From contig NC_011420.2 of NCBI RefSeq assembly GCF_000016185.1, positions 454,501-518,500 on the forward strand: 64,000 nucleotides of DNA, given 5' to 3'. This stretch comes from Rhodospirillum centenum SW. Lineage in GTDB: Bacteria > Pseudomonadota > Alphaproteobacteria > Azospirillales > Azospirillaceae. The translations under genes and the position numbers were made by a program. Below are positions 32,397 through 42,769 of this stretch, piece after piece (the first letter of the stretch is position 1; each line of letters begins with the position of its first letter). The notes beneath the pieces were generated by a model that worked only from the letters and a program-made list of their open reading frames with translations, was not told the DNA's origin and did no database searches.

Positions 32397-32903
32397 ATGC
32401 GCGCAGCCGTGCGGATGGCGCTGCTCTCGGGCGGGCTGGTGGTCGCGTGCGCCGCGGTGGCGGTGCAGGGAAGGGCGGCCCAGGAGGGCACGGGCCGGGC
32501 CGGTACGGACACGCCCTTCCGGCCGCCGGTCGGCTTCACCGACGAAGCGGCGGCCCCGCCCCTGGCCAAGGAAATCACCGACGACCGGCGGCGGGCCCGC
32601 AACTACCCCGAACAGCCGCCGGTCATTCCCCACAACATCGTGGGCTATCAGGTCAATCTCCAACTCAACCAGTGCCTGACCTGCCACAGCCGGCAGTATA
32701 CGGAGCAGGTCCAGGCGCCGATGGTCAGCATCAGCCACTACCAGACGCGCGAGGGGCAGACGCTGGGGGCGGTGGCGCCGCGGCGCTATTTCTGTACCCA
32801 GTGCCATGTCCCGCAGACCGACGCGCGGCCGGTGGTGGAGAACCGCTTCCGGCCCTTCGATGCGCTGGTGGAGCCGACGCCCGACAGCGGGAGCGGGCGA
32901 TGA
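32397..32903 (+). CDS. napB: nitrate reductase diheme cytochrome NapB
   Basis: 168-residue periplasmic electron-transfer subunit that forms a complex with NapA. It has a signal peptide ([22 protein letters not shown]) and two c-type heme motifs, CLTCH and CTQCH, with the conserved PPVIPHN and FRPFD ends. The RBS is AGGGAGGGGG. The stop overlaps the napC start. Confidence 0.95.
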   Translation: MRAAVRMALLSGGLVVACAAVAVQGRAAQEGTGRAGTDTPFRPPVGFTDEAAAPPLAKEITDDRRRARNYPEQPPVIPHNIVGYQVNLQLNQCLTCHSRQYTEQVQAPMVSISHYQTREGQTLGAVAPRRYFCTQCHVPQTDARPVVENRFRPFDALVEPTPDSGSGR

Positions 32904-33571
32904 GGCTGCCCGGATTCCTCCTGCGACCCTGGCTGCGGTCCTGGCAGGTGTTCTCCCGGCCGGCGACCCGGCTCAGCCTGGGCTTCCTCACGCTCGGCGG
33001 TTTCCTGGCCGGAGTGCTGTTCTGGGGGGGCTTCAACACCGCGCTGGAACTGACCAACCGCGAGGCGTTCTGCGTCGGCTGCCACGAGATGCGCGACAAC
33101 GTCTTCGAGGAACTGAAGACCACCATCCATTTCAGCAACCGCTCCGGCGTGCGGGCGAGCTGCCCGGACTGCCATGTCCCGCACGAGTGGACGGACAAGA
33201 TCGCGCGCAAGATGCAGGCCTCGAAGGAGGTCTGGGGCACGATCTTCGGCAGCATCGACACGCGCGACAAGTTCGTGGCGAAGCGGCGGGAGCTGGCCGA
33301 GCACGAATGGGCCCGGTTGAAGGCGAACGACAGCCTGGAATGCCGCAACTGCCACAGCGCGGCCTCCATGGACATCACCCGGCAGGGCGCGCGGGCGGCA
33401 CGGGTCCACGAAGCCTTCCTGTTCACCGGACAGCGGACCTGCATCGACTGCCACAAGGGCATCGCCCACCGGCTGCCGGACATGCACGGCGTGCCGCCGG
33501 GCTGGAGCGAAACGGTGGCCGGCGGCCCCGCCGCGGATGGCCCCTGGCCGGCACCGGCTGCCATACGCTGA
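32900..33571 (+). CDS. napC: tetraheme quinol dehydrogenase NapC
   Basis: Membrane-anchored NapC/NirT cytochrome passing electrons from quinol to NapB. One N-terminal anchor ([24 protein letters not shown]) and four heme motifs: CVGCH, CPDCH, CRNCH, CIDCH. 223 residues. With napGH absent, quinol oxidation here should depend on NapC. Last gene of the operon. Confidence 0.96.
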   Translation: MRLPGFLLRPWLRSWQVFSRPATRLSLGFLTLGGFLAGVLFWGGFNTALELTNREAFCVGCHEMRDNVFEELKTTIHFSNRSGVRASCPDCHVPHEWTDKIARKMQASKEVWGTIFGSIDTRDKFVAKRRELAEHEWARLKANDSLECRNCHSAASMDITRQGARAARVHEAFLFTGQRTCIDCHKGIAHRLPDMHGVPPGWSETVAGGPAADGPWPAPAAIR

Positions 33572-33616
33572 GGCCGGGGCCGGCAGCCGCCGCGGCTCTC
33601 GTTCAGAGGGCCGGTT

Positions 33617-34345
33617 TCAGGAGAATGCCCGCTCCCCCTCGTAGCAGCCCGCCAGGGGGGCCGCTTCCCCGGCGATGCGCGCCAGCGTCGCCGCCATGTG
33701 GCGGGGCGGCGGTGCCGTGGCGGCGACCGGCGGGCCGTCGGCCGGTCCCAGGTGGAAGGAGACGGTGCGCGCGTGCAGATGCAGCGGGACGGGCGGCGGC
33801 TGTTCGGCGCCATAGATCGGATCGCCCAGGATCGGAAAGCCGGAACAGGCGCAGTGGGCCCGGAGCTGGTGCATGCGCCCCGTGCGCGGGGTCAGCTCCA
33901 GCCAGGACAGCCGACCGTCCGTCGCCAGCAGGCGCCAGTCCGTCAGGGCCGGCTTGCCGTCGGGATCGACGACGACCTTGGAGCAGCCGGGAATGTGGAC
34001 CTTCAGGAGCGGCAGGTCGATCCGCCCGGCATCGCCGCGAGGGCGGCCGAGAACGACGGCCCAGTAGGTCTTGCCGACATGGCCGTGCAGGAACAGCCGC
34101 CCCAGCCGGGCGGCCACTTCGGCGTCGCGGGCCAGGACCAGGCAGCCGCTGGTGTCCTTGTCCAGCCGGTGCGCCAGCCGCGGCGGCTCTTCCCGTTCGA
34201 AGGCGATCCAGGGCAGGTACTGCTCCAGATGCTCCACGGTCTTGGTGCCGTAATGGACCGGCAGGCCGTGCGGCTTGTCGAGGATCAGGACGTCCGCATC
34301 CCGATGCAGGACGCGGGCCCGGATCTCCCCGGCGGTATATGGCAT
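33617..34345 (-). CDS. RluA-family pseudouridine synthase
   Basis: RNA pseudouridine synthase with the family core: [14 protein letters not shown], catalytic Asp in [25 protein letters not shown] and [10 protein letters not shown]. It has no S4 domain at the N terminus. 242 residues. The RNA target cannot be assigned from sequence reading. Divergent from the copper ATPase gene. Confidence 0.9.
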   Translation of the reverse strand: MPYTAGEIRARVLHRDADVLILDKPHGLPVHYGTKTVEHLEQYLPWIAFEREEPPRLAHRLDKDTSGCLVLARDAEVAARLGRLFLHGHVGKTYWAVVLGRPRGDAGRIDLPLLKVHIPGCSKVVVDPDGKPALTDWRLLATDGRLSWLELTPRTGRMHQLRAHCACSGFPILGDPIYGAEQPPPVPLHLHARTVSFHLGPADGPPVAATAPPPRHMAATLARIAGEAAPLAGCYEGERAFS

Positions 34346-34447
34346 GACCGGCTCCCGGCGGTTCTGGCGGCCGGGGTTATAGCCGGATCGCCCCGCTGCG
34401 TCAGCGGGAGAGAGGGGGCATCCGCACCGGCGGGCGGAACCGGCCCC

Positions 34448-34480
34448 TTGACCTTCCAGTCACTGGAAGGTCCATCTGTA
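34448..34480 (+). promoter_or_regulatory. CueR/HmrR-type promoter of the copper ATPase gene
   Basis: -35 TTGACC (34448-34453) overlaps a 21-bp palindrome (34451-34471): ACCTTCCAGT, a central C, then ACTGGAAGGT. The -10 lies near 34473-34480 (CATCTGTA), which implies an overlong 19-20-bp spacer. This layout, with a dyad in an overlong spacer, is the hallmark of MerR-family copper regulators. No cueR/hmrR gene lies within the window. Confidence 0.82.
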
Positions 34481-34501
34481 AGGGGCATCGGAGGATCGAG
34501 C

Positions 34502-36960
34502 ATGACCGCACTGCCCCGCAAGGACCCCGTTCCGGCCCCCGCCGCGACCCTGGCCGCCACGCCCCTGGCCGCCACCACGGCCCGGCTGGACTTCCCCGTC
34601 ACCGGCATGACCTGCGCCGCCTGCGCCGGCCGCATCGGCAAGGCGCTGTCGCGGCTGGAGGGCGTGGCGGACGCCACCGTCAATCTGGCGACGGAGCGTG
34701 CCTCCGTCGCCTTCGATCCGACACGAACCGGAGCGGCAGCCCTGCTGAAGACGGTGCGCCGGACCGGGTTCGACGCCCCGACGCAGACCCTGGACCTGGA
34801 GATCGGCGGCATGACCTGCGCCTCCTGCGTCGCGCGGGTGGAGAAAGCGCTCACGCGGGTTCCCGGTGTGCTGGCGGCCGACGTGGCCCTGGCGACGGAG
34901 ACGGCGCGGGTCACCGTCCTGGGCACACCGCCCGAGGCGCTGGTGGCCGCCGTGGAGCGCGCCGGCTATCAGGCGGCCCCGCGCCGGGACGAGGCGCAGG
35001 CGGACGCGGATGCCGCCGCGGAGGTCCGGGCCCGGCGCGAGCGGGGGCGTGTGCTGGCCGCCGCGGTACTGACCCTGCCGCTGGCCCTGCCCATGCTGCT
35101 CCAGGCCGCGGGCCTGCACGTCATGCTGCCGGGCTGGGTGCAGCTTGTCCTGGCGAGCGTCGTGCAGTTCTGGCTGGGCGCCCGCTTCTACGCCGCCGGC
35201 TGGCGGGCGCTGCGAGCCGGCAGCGGCAACATGGACCTGCTGGTGGCACTGGGCACCAGCGCCGCCTATGCGCTGAGCGTCTGGGAACTGGCCGTCGCAG
35301 CCCCGTCCGCGGGTGCGCCGCATCTCTACTTCGAGGCGTCGGCCGTCATCATCACCCTGGTGCTGCTGGGCAAGTACCTGGAGGCGCGGGCCAAGCGCCA
35401 GACCACCGCCGCCATCCGCGCGCTCTCGGCCCTGCGGCCGGAGACGGCGCGGGTCGTGCGCGACGGGCGGGAGGAGATGGTGCCGGCCGCCGCGGTCCGT
35501 GTCGGCGACACGGTGCTGGTCCGCCCCGGCGAACGCATCCCGGTGGACGGCATCGTCCGCGAGGGCGCCAGCCATGCCGACGAATCCCTGCTGACGGGCG
35601 AGAGCCTGCCCGTGGCGAAGGAGCCGGGCGCGCGGGTGGCGGGCGGCTCCGTCAACGGCGAGGGACGGCTGCTGGTGGAGACCACGGCCGTCGGGGCGGA
35701 GACGGTACTGGCCCGCATCATCCGGCTGGTGGAGAGTGCGCAGGCGGCGAAGGCGCCGATCCAGCGGCTGGTGGACCGGGTGGCCGCCGTCTTCGTGCCG
35801 GTCGTGCTGGGCATCGCCCTGGTCACCCTGGCCGGCTGGCTGCTGGCGGGGGCCGCGGTGGAGACGGCGGTGGTCGCCGCCGTCTCGGTGCTGGTGATCG
35901 CCTGTCCCTGCGCGCTGGGCCTCGCCACGCCGACCGCCATCATGGCGGGCACGGGTGTGGCCGCCCAGGCGGGCATCCTGGTCAAGGACGCCGAGGCGCT
36001 GGAGCGCGCCCATGCCGTGGACACGGTGGTGTTCGACAAGACCGGCACCCTGACGGAAGGCCGCCCCGCGGTCGTGGCGCTGGTGCCGGCCGGGATCGCG
36101 GAAGCCGACCTGCTCAGCCTCGCCGCGGCGGTCCAGTCCGGCAGCGAGCATCCGCTGGCCGAGGCGGTGCGGACGGCCGCCGCGGCCCGGCATCTGGCGG
36201 TGACACCGGCCGCTGACCTGCGCGCCCTGCCCGGCCGCGGCGTGGCCGCCACCGCGGCGGGGCGCGACCTCCGCCTGGGCAGCGCCCGGCTGATGCAGGA
36301 ACTCGGCATCGACCTCGCCCCGCTGGCCGACGCGGCGGCCCGGCAGCAGGCGGAGGGACGCACCGTCTCCTTCCTGGCGGACACGGCCGGTCCCGTCCTG
36401 CTGGGCCTGCTGGCCTTCGGCGATGCGCCCAAGCCGACTGCGGTGCAGGCGGTCGAGCGGCTGCACGCGGCGGGGCTGCGCACGGTGCTGCTGACCGGCG
36501 ACAACCGCGGCAGCGCCGAGGCCACGGCCCGCCGCCTGGGCATCCCCACGGTGCTGGCGGAGGTCCTGCCGGAGGACAAGGCGGCCGCGTCGCCGCCCTG
36601 AAGGCGGAGGGCCGGACCGTCGCCATGGTCGGCGACGGCGTCAACGACGCCCCCGCCCTGGCCGCGGCCGATGTCGGGCTGGCCATGGGCGGCGGCACCG
36701 ACGTCGCCATGCAGGCGGCGGGCATCACCCTGATGCGGGGCGACCCCGCCCTGGTGGCGGATGCGCTGGCCGTCTCCCGCCGCACCTACGCCAAGATCCG
36801 GCAGAACCTGTTCTGGGCCTTCGCCTACAACGTGCTGGGCATCCCGCTGGCGGCACTGGGCCTCCTGAGCCCCGTGCTGGCGGGCGCGGCCATGGCCTTC
36901 TCCAGCGTCAGCGTGGTGACGAACGCCCTGCTGCTGCGCCGCTGGCGGCCGGAGGCCTGA
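34502..36960 (+). pseudogene. copper-translocating P-type ATPase (CopA/ActP type), frameshifted
   Basis: Cu(I)-exporting P1B ATPase. Two N-terminal metal-binding domains (GMTCAAC, GMTCASC), the membrane CPC motif ([14 protein letters not shown], Cys near residue 468) and DKTGT (Asp512) are in the first frame, which ends [16 protein letters not shown]-like at 36601. The rest ([25 protein letters not shown] and the last two membrane helices) is in the +1-shifted frame to 36960. One missing base near 36585-36590 explains it: restoring it joins DKAAA to [17 protein letters not shown] and gives a full 819-residue enzyme. Sequencing error or true mutation cannot be told apart. As read, the product lacks the hinge motif and would be inactive. 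RBS GGAGGATCGAGC. Confidence 0.88.
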
Positions 36961-37507
36961 CCCCGGCGCCGGGGTCTCGGGCGATTCGCCGTCGGCGCCC
37001 CCCGCGACGCCCTCCGGCGGTCGGGATCGGGGTCGCGCCGGGCCGCCACCCCGGTCGCGCGCACCAGGCCGGCCCCGCGGCGGCCGGGATCGCGGCCGCC
37101 GCTCCCCCGCCCCTCCGGGCACCATTCGATCGCGCAAGCCACGGATCAGGCAACGAACGGTCCGCCGGGGCGGGCCTGTCGGTCCGAAAGCAACATACCG
37201 CATCGCAGCAAGGACAGAGGAGATCCGCCGGACGGCTCGGCAGGCGGGCCGGCCACGCCCGCAATGACCGCCCTTGAGCCTTAAGAAGAAAGGACTTTCC
37301 AGGACAGCCCCGGAACACGAAATTCTCGGCAAGCCATCCCCGGAGACAGCCCGCAGGCTCCCGTTTTATCGCACCCGCGAACTGTAGCGTGCCGGCAACA
37401 ACCCCCGACAATCGAAAGAGCCATGCACGACTGAGTCGAAATCGGCTCAAAGTTTCACAAAGCTGTAACACCATTCGGGAATACGGGCAGCGGAATTCGG
37501 AAGCCTC
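36961..37507. other. 547-bp non-coding stretch
   Basis: No credible ORF on either strand. It opens with an 18-bp palindrome (36959-36976, GACCCCGGC/GCCGGGGTC) right after the ATPase stop, possibly a hairpin without a T-run. The last 100 bp are A+T-richer and carry GTTTCACAAAGCTGTAACA (37452-37470), presumably part of the receptor promoter. Confidence 0.6.
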
Positions 37508-40500
37508 ATGGCCACCCGGACCCGAATCACATTTGGGGGCTACGTAATGACCATGCAGACCAAGCGGGCTGCCGCAGCCTTGCGGCGGCATCTGAACGTG
37601 TTGAAGCTGGGCACCGGCGCCATGGCGCTGGCTGTTGCCTCGGCCTGGGTCGTCCCGGCGGTCGCGCAGGAGACCACCTCCTCGATCCGCGGCCAGATCT
37701 TCACCGCTGAGGGTGAGCCCGCGGCCGGCGTGAACGTCGAGATCATCCACACCCCGTCGGGCACCCGGTCCTCGGCCGCGGTGAATTCCCAGGGCTCCTT
37801 CCTGGCGACGGGCCTGCGCATCGGCGGCCCCTACACCATCCGCTTCACCGGCAGCGGCATCCAGACCCAGCAGGTCGAGAACGTCTTCATCACCCTGGGC
37901 GAGCCGTTCTCCCTGGACCTGGTGCTCCAGAGCGGCCAGCAGCAGTCGGTCGAGGAGATCGTCGTCACCGGCCAGCGCACGACGGCCCTGGTGATCGGCT
38001 CCGGCACCCAGTTCGACCGCCGCGCGATCGAGAACACCCCGACCGCGACACGCGACCTCAAGGACGTGATCAAGCGCGACCCGAAGGTCAGCCTGGACCC
38101 GACCAACGGCAACGCGATCACCATCGCCGGCGCCAACAACCGCTTCAACAGCCTGACCGTCGACGGCGTGAAGCAGAACGACGATTTCGGCCTGAACGCG
38201 AACGGCTACCCGACGCAGCGCGTGCCGATCTCGCTGGACGCGATCGACCAGCTCTCCGTTCTGACGGCGCCTTATGATGTCGAGTACTCCGGCTTCACCG
38301 GCGGTACGGTCAACATCGTCACCAAGTCCGGCACGAACGAGTTCACCGGCTCGCTGTTCTACTACTACTCCGATGACAACCTGTCGGGCGATCGGAGCAA
38401 GGACAACAAGAACATCATCTCGCCGTACAAGGACAAGACGTACGGCGGCTCGATCGGCGGCCCGCTGATCGAGGACAAGCTGTTCTTCTTCGTGAACTAC
38501 GAGAAGTACAGCGGCGACAGCTCGATCTCCTACGGCCCCGAGGGGTCGGGCGCCGGCCAGACCGTGCGCGGCATCACCCAGGCCGAGTACGAGCAGGTCG
38601 CCGAGATCGCCCGCCGCGTCTATGGCTACGATGCCATGGGCCTGGGCGAGCCGCAGCCGGAGTCCGACGAGAAGATCCTGGCCAAGGTGGACTGGAACCT
38701 CACGGACGATCACCGTATCTCCGCCGCCTACCAGCGCGACGAGGGCAACAACTACGTCACCTCGTCCAACAACACCCGTCTGGGCTACGATTCGTACAGC
38801 TACGACCGTTCCCAGAAGATGGAGAGCTACTCGCTCCAGGTCTTCTCGGACTGGACCACCGATTTCTCGACCGAAGCCAAGGTCGGCTACAAGAAGGTGG
38901 ACAGCCTGCGGCCGACCACCTCGCCGCTGAACTTCTCCTCCATCATCATCCGCGATCCGGGTGGCAGCCAGTTCGTTCTCGGCACCGAGTCGAGCAGCCA
39001 GTCCAACGTCCTCGAAACCGAGACGCTGTCCTACAAGCTGAAGGGCACCTACCTGCTGGGCGACCACAAGGTCGAGGCCGGCTGGGAGCGTGACGATTAC
39101 GACTACTACAATCTGTTCGTGCAGCGCAGCCTCGGCGAGTTCGAGTTCAACACGATCGCCGATTTCGAGGCCCGCCGCGCCTCCCGCTTCCGCTACAACA
39201 GCGCTGCCGGGACGAACAACCCGCTCGATGCTGCCGCCGACTGGGGCTACAAGGTCGACAGCCTGTTCGTGCAGGACGAGTGGAACATCACCCCGGACTT
39301 CACGCTGACGGCCGGCCTGCGCTACGAGTACTACAGCTCTGACGACAAGCCGCGCCTGAACACGAACTTCGTCAGCCGCTACGGCTTCGGCAACGACGAG
39401 AACCTGGACGGCCGCGACCTCTGGCTGCCCCGCGCCGGCTTCAACTGGAAGGTCCAGGAAAGCACCACCCTGCGCGGCGGTGTCGGCCTGTTCAGCGCGC
39501 TCGGCCCGACCGTCTGGATGTCGAACAACTACAGCAACGACGGCATCACCCAGGTCGGTGTTGACATCCGCCGCGCCAACACGACGCCGGCCAACTCCAT
39601 CCTGAACAACGTCGATCCGAATTCCTCGGCGGTCGTGCCCGCGGCCGGCCAGCTCCTGGCCTCCGGTAGCGACAGCTTCGTCAACGCGCTGGACCCGGAC
39701 TTCAAGATCCCGTCCACTTGGCGCGCCAGCTTCGCGGTCGACCAGGTGTTCGACCTCGGCCCGCTCGGCAGCGACTACGTCGTCACCGCCGAGGCGATCT
39801 ACTCCCGCGTCAAGGAGGCGATCAGCTACACCGACCTGCGTCTGGTCAAGGTCGGCACCGCGCCGGACGGCCGTCCGATCTACCAGTCGCGCGCCGACGG
39901 CCGTCCGTCGATCGGCACCAACAGCGACCTCATGGTCACGAACACCGACGAGGGCGAAGGCGTCGTCCTGACCCTGGGTCTCGCCAAGACCTGGGAGACG
40001 GATTACGGCGACTTCGACCTGGGTGCGGGCTACGCCTACCAGAACATCGACGAAGTGCACGCGCTGACCAGCTCGGTCGCCTCGTCGAACTATGAGAACG
40101 TGGCCGTCAGCGATCCGAACGATCCGGGCTCCGACACCAGCGACTACGAGGTGAAGCACCGCTTCACCACGAGCGTGAGCTGGTCGAAGGCCTTCTTCGG
40201 CGACTTCGAGACGACGCTGAGCCTGTTCCACGAGAGCCGCGAGGGCCGGCCCTACAGCTACGCCTTCCGCTGCGGTTCCTCGGGCGGCAACGCCAACCCG
40301 TTCGGCGATCCGGCCTGCACCAACAACAACCGGTCCCGCCAGCTCTTCTACGTGCCGTCGGGTGCGAACGACCCGCTGGTCACCTACGCCCCCGGCTTCA
40401 GCTACGATCAGCTCCTGCCGTACCTGGAAGAGAACGGCCTGACCAAGTACGCCGGCCGTATCGCCCCGCGGAACGGCTTCACCAGCCCGTGGGTGCATAC

Positions 40501-40786
40501 CTTCGACCTGCACATCGCCCAGGAGATCCCGGGCCTGCTGGAAGGTCACCGCGGCGTCTTCACCTTCGACATCCGCAACCTCGGCAACATGCTGAACAAG
40601 GACTGGGGCCGACTGGAGCAGGTCTCCTTCTCCGCCGGCCGCACGGTCGATGTGCTGGAGGCCCGGATCGTGGACGGCAAGTACGTCTACGCCCCCGGTT
40701 CCGCCGGCCTGAAGGACCCGAACTCCCAGGTCAGCGCACGTTCCTCGGTGTGGAGCATCCTCGTCGGCGTCCGCTACGAGTTCTGA
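37508..40786 (+). CDS. Oar-like TonB-dependent receptor with carboxypeptidase-regulatory-like N-terminal domain
   Basis: Large outer-membrane receptor, 1092 residues. Signal peptide (LKLGTGAMALAVASAWVVPAVAQ) then a carboxypeptidase-regulatory-like beta domain (SSIRGQIFTAEGEPAAGVNVEIIHTPSG), the TonB box VEEIVVTGQR, a plug domain (RFNSLTVDGVKQNDDFGL; GFTGGTVNIVTKSGTNEF) and a long beta-barrel ending in VGVRYEF with a C-terminal Phe. This matches the OmpA-related (Oar) receptor class. Codon use is markedly biased to one preferred codon per residue, suggesting high expression. Start may be 37508 (GGAAG upstream) or MTMQTKRAA at 37547. Substrate unknown. Confidence 0.9.
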   Translation: MATRTRITFGGYVMTMQTKRAAAALRRHLNVLKLGTGAMALAVASAWVVPAVAQETTSSIRGQIFTAEGEPAAGVNVEIIHTPSGTRSSAAVNSQGSFLATGLRIGGPYTIRFTGSGIQTQQVENVFITLGEPFSLDLVLQSGQQQSVEEIVVTGQRTTALVIGSGTQFDRRAIENTPTATRDLKDVIKRDPKVSLDPTNGNAITIAGANNRFNSLTVDGVKQNDDFGLNANGYPTQRVPISLDAIDQLSVLTAPYDVEYSGFTGGTVNIVTKSGTNEFTGSLFYYYSDDNLSGDRSKDNKNIISPYKDKTYGGSIGGPLIEDKLFFFVNYEKYSGDSSISYGPEGSGAGQTVRGITQAEYEQVAEIARRVYGYDAMGLGEPQPESDEKILAKVDWNLTDDHRISAAYQRDEGNNYVTSSNNTRLGYDSYSYDRSQKMESYSLQVFSDWTTDFSTEAKVGYKKVDSLRPTTSPLNFSSIIIRDPGGSQFVLGTESSSQSNVLETETLSYKLKGTYLLGDHKVEAGWERDDYDYYNLFVQRSLGEFEFNTIADFEARRASRFRYNSAAGTNNPLDAAADWGYKVDSLFVQDEWNITPDFTLTAGLRYEYYSSDDKPRLNTNFVSRYGFGNDENLDGRDLWLPRAGFNWKVQESTTLRGGVGLFSALGPTVWMSNNYSNDGITQVGVDIRRANTTPANSILNNVDPNSSAVVPAAGQLLASGSDSFVNALDPDFKIPSTWRASFAVDQVFDLGPLGSDYVVTAEAIYSRVKEAISYTDLRLVKVGTAPDGRPIYQSRADGRPSIGTNSDLMVTNTDEGEGVVLTLGLAKTWETDYGDFDLGAGYAYQNIDEVHALTSSVASSNYENVAVSDPNDPGSDTSDYEVKHRFTTSVSWSKAFFGDFETTLSLFHESREGRPYSYAFRCGSSGGNANPFGDPACTNNNRSRQLFYVPSGANDPLVTYAPGFSYDQLLPYLEENGLTKYAGRIAPRNGFTSPWVHTFDLHIAQEIPGLLEGHRGVFTFDIRNLGNMLNKDWGRLEQVSFSAGRTVDVLEARIVDGKYVYAPGSAGLKDPNSQVSARSSVWSILVGVRYEF

Positions 40787-40812
40787 GCACCGACACCAGT
40801 ACCCAGCCTCTG

Positions 40813-40840
40813 GGGGCGGCCTTCGGGCCGCCCCTTTTCT
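40813..40840 (+). terminator. rho-independent terminator of the TonB receptor gene
   Basis: 9-bp G+C stem GGGGCGGCC/GGCCGCCCC closed by a TTCG tetraloop and followed by TTTTCT, 26 bp after the stop codon. Confidence 0.9.
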
Positions 40841-40886
40841 ATGGGCGGTTCCCGCGACGGTGACCGCCGCCGGACCGCGGCGCCGG

Positions 40887-41558
40887 TCAGCCGGCGCCGG
40901 GCAGCACGCGCAGGGGAATGCGGTGGCGGGCGCAGAAGACGCGCAGGGTCGGCACCAGTTCGCCTTCCACCGTGCCGCGGTAGAGGCCCGCCCCCTGGTG
41001 CGCCAGACCGAACTCCCGCAGTTCCGGATGATGGCGCAGCACCGGCCCGGCTTCGACCCGCAGGTCCGCAACCGGCCCCAGGCTGCGGCGCCAGTGCAGC
41101 CATTGCAGATAGCGCCGGTAGGACGGCCGCACCGATCCCATCGCCCGCAGCGGATCTTGCGTCGCCTCGTAGGCGCGCACGATGTCGCCCGGCAGCAGCT
41201 CGGCCGTCAGCCAGTCGCGCGGCGCGAAACTGGCGGCCGTCGCCGCCTCGATCGCCTTCAGCCGGGCGCCGGTGGCGATCCTGCGCCGGCCGGTGCCGGG
41301 ACCACGCTCGGCCCCTGCCTTCCAGCCGCCCGGCGCGCGCCCGGCCTTGCCCTGGCGCTCCTTCTCGGCCTGCTGGCGTGAATGCAGGGCGTAGCCGCGC
41401 GCCCAACGGCGGACGAGCGCACGGTGTTCGTGGCCGCAGGGCTCGCCCAGGCGGCCCTCGTGCTCGGCCGCCGTCAGCCGGGCACGCAGACCGGGGATCT
41501 TCCAGGCCGGAACGTGGGAGGCAAAGGTGTCGTCCGGGCCGGGGGGAACGGTCCTCAT
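40887..41558 (-). CDS. hypothetical protein, 223 residues
   Basis: I do not recognise this protein. It has no signal peptide or membrane span. The middle is very basic (RQQAEKERQGKAGRAPGGWKAGAERG in pieces), followed by WLTAELLPGDIVRAYEA and YRRYLQWLHWRRSLGPV. Four-base stop/start overlap with the upstream gene makes it the second gene of a two-gene unit. Confidence 0.55.
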   Translation of the reverse strand: MRTVPPGPDDTFASHVPAWKIPGLRARLTAAEHEGRLGEPCGHEHRALVRRWARGYALHSRQQAEKERQGKAGRAPGGWKAGAERGPGTGRRRIATGARLKAIEAATAASFAPRDWLTAELLPGDIVRAYEATQDPLRAMGSVRPSYRRYLQWLHWRRSLGPVADLRVEAGPVLRHHPELREFGLAHQGAGLYRGTVEGELVPTLRVFCARHRIPLRVLPGAG

Positions 41559-42070
41559 GGCCCGGCTCCGCTCCGGTCGAGGCCCGTCCGCTCCGCCGCG
41601 CGCGACAGCAGCAGGCAGGGCAGCCCCGCCGCAGCCGCCACATCCACCCAGGGGGCGAGGCGCAGGGCCGCCACCCGTTCCCCCGGCCGCACCGGGATGG
41701 CAAGGCGGTCGCCGGCCGGCATGCGGTCGGCAAGGCGCAAGAGCGGGCGCCGCTCCCGCGACAGCAGCCGCACCTCCAGCCGCCCGCCCGACCGGCGCAG
41801 GTCCAGCGCGAAGCCGGCCAGGGCGGTGATGGCCCTCCCGTCCAGCGGCACGCGGGCCGTGGCGCCCTCGGCCAGTTCAATCCGGCGGGTCGTGTGCGCG
41901 TTCTCCACGTCGAGCACCAGGAGATCCAGGCGGACGAGATCGTCCTCCAGCTCCGCCCGCGCCGGCAACGGCACGACGGTGAGCGGCAGGGCGAGCGCCA
42001 GCGCCAGCAGCGCCGTGGCACCGTCCGGCCACCGCCCCGCCCCCCGTCCGCTGCGTCGGTCCCAGTCCAT
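41555..42070 (-). CDS. exported hypothetical protein, 171 residues
   Basis: Unknown. The N terminus has Arg residues, a hydrophobic stretch (ATALLALALALPLTVVPLPARA) and a likely cleavage before ELEDD. The mature part looks beta-rich (DLLVLDVENAHTTRRIELAEGATARVPL in pieces; LEVRLLSRERRPLLRL). It is translationally coupled to the downstream 223-residue protein. Confidence 0.55.
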   Translation of the reverse strand: MDWDRRSGRGAGRWPDGATALLALALALPLTVVPLPARAELEDDLVRLDLLVLDVENAHTTRRIELAEGATARVPLDGRAITALAGFALDLRRSGGRLEVRLLSRERRPLLRLADRMPAGDRLAIPVRPGERVAALRLAPWVDVAAAAGLPCLLLSRAAERTGLDRSGAGP

Positions 42071-42208
42071 GGCCCATGCTTAGCACGGAAGCGGCAGGGC
42101 GGCATCCGCGCGGGTGGCGCGGGCACCGGGAGCGGTCCGCGGGCACCCGGGGGGTTGGCGGGTGCCGCCCACCTGCGCTAGGAGGGGGCGCCAGTTCCGG
42201 GAGAGATC

Positions 42209-42688
42209 ATGTCAGCCTGCCCCTGCGGCTCCGGCCGTCCCCTTGATGCCTGCTGCGGCCCCCACCTGTCGGGCGCCGCCCTGCCCCCGACCGCGGAGGC
42301 GCTGATGCGCTCCCGCTACGCGGCCTATGCGACCGGGGCCGTGGACTATCTGGAGCAGACCCTGCTGCCGGAGACGCGCGGCGACTTCGACCGCGAGCAG
42401 ACCGCCAACTGGTCCGGCACCAGCGAATGGACGGGCCTGGAGGTGCGCGCCACGGAAAAGGGCGGGGCCGGCGACGAGGAGGGCTGGGTCGAATTCGTCG
42501 CCCGGTTCCGGACCGACGGCAAGGATTATGTCCACCACGAGACCAGCCGCTTCGTGCGCCGGGACGGGCGCTGGTTCTATGCCGACGGGATCATCGGCAC
42601 GAAGCCACGGTCTGCCCCCAAGGTGGGGCGCAACGACCCCTGCCCCTGCGGCAGCGGCCGCAAGTTCAAGAAGTGCTGCGGCGCCTGA
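42209..42688 (+). CDS. YchJ-family SEC-C motif protein
   Basis: 159-residue UPF0225/YchJ protein. It carries two SEC-C zinc motifs, one at each end: [14 protein letters not shown] near the N terminus and [19 protein letters not shown] at the C terminus, flanking an NTF2-like middle ([40 protein letters not shown]). Molecular role is unknown. RBS GGGAGAGATC. Confidence 0.92.
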   Translation: MSACPCGSGRPLDACCGPHLSGAALPPTAEALMRSRYAAYATGAVDYLEQTLLPETRGDFDREQTANWSGTSEWTGLEVRATEKGGAGDEEGWVEFVARFRTDGKDYVHHETSRFVRRDGRWFYADGIIGTKPRSAPKVGRNDPCPCGSGRKFKKCCGA

Positions 42689-42712
42689 GCGCTCCCTGAT
42701 CCACAGGGAAAC

Positions 42713-42737
42713 GCCCCCGCGGGAGAACCGCGGGGGC
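42713..42737. terminator. hairpin between convergent genes
   Basis: 10-bp perfect stem GCCCCCGCGG/CCGCGGGGGC with a GAGAA loop between the ends of the ychJ-like gene and the flavoprotein gene. No T-run follows on either strand. Confidence 0.5.
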
Positions 42738-42769
42738 ATCCGTCCGGAACAGCCGCCCGGCGCCGGGTC

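Noticed and set aside
33698-34501. Long N-terminal extension of the copper ATPase frame
   Set aside because: It overlaps the RluA-family gene in antisense and lies upstream of the promoter and RBS; the real start is at 34502.
36908-41071. 1387-codon minus-strand open frame
   Set aside because: Antisense shadow of the Oar-like receptor, which has a signal peptide, plug and barrel on the plus strand.
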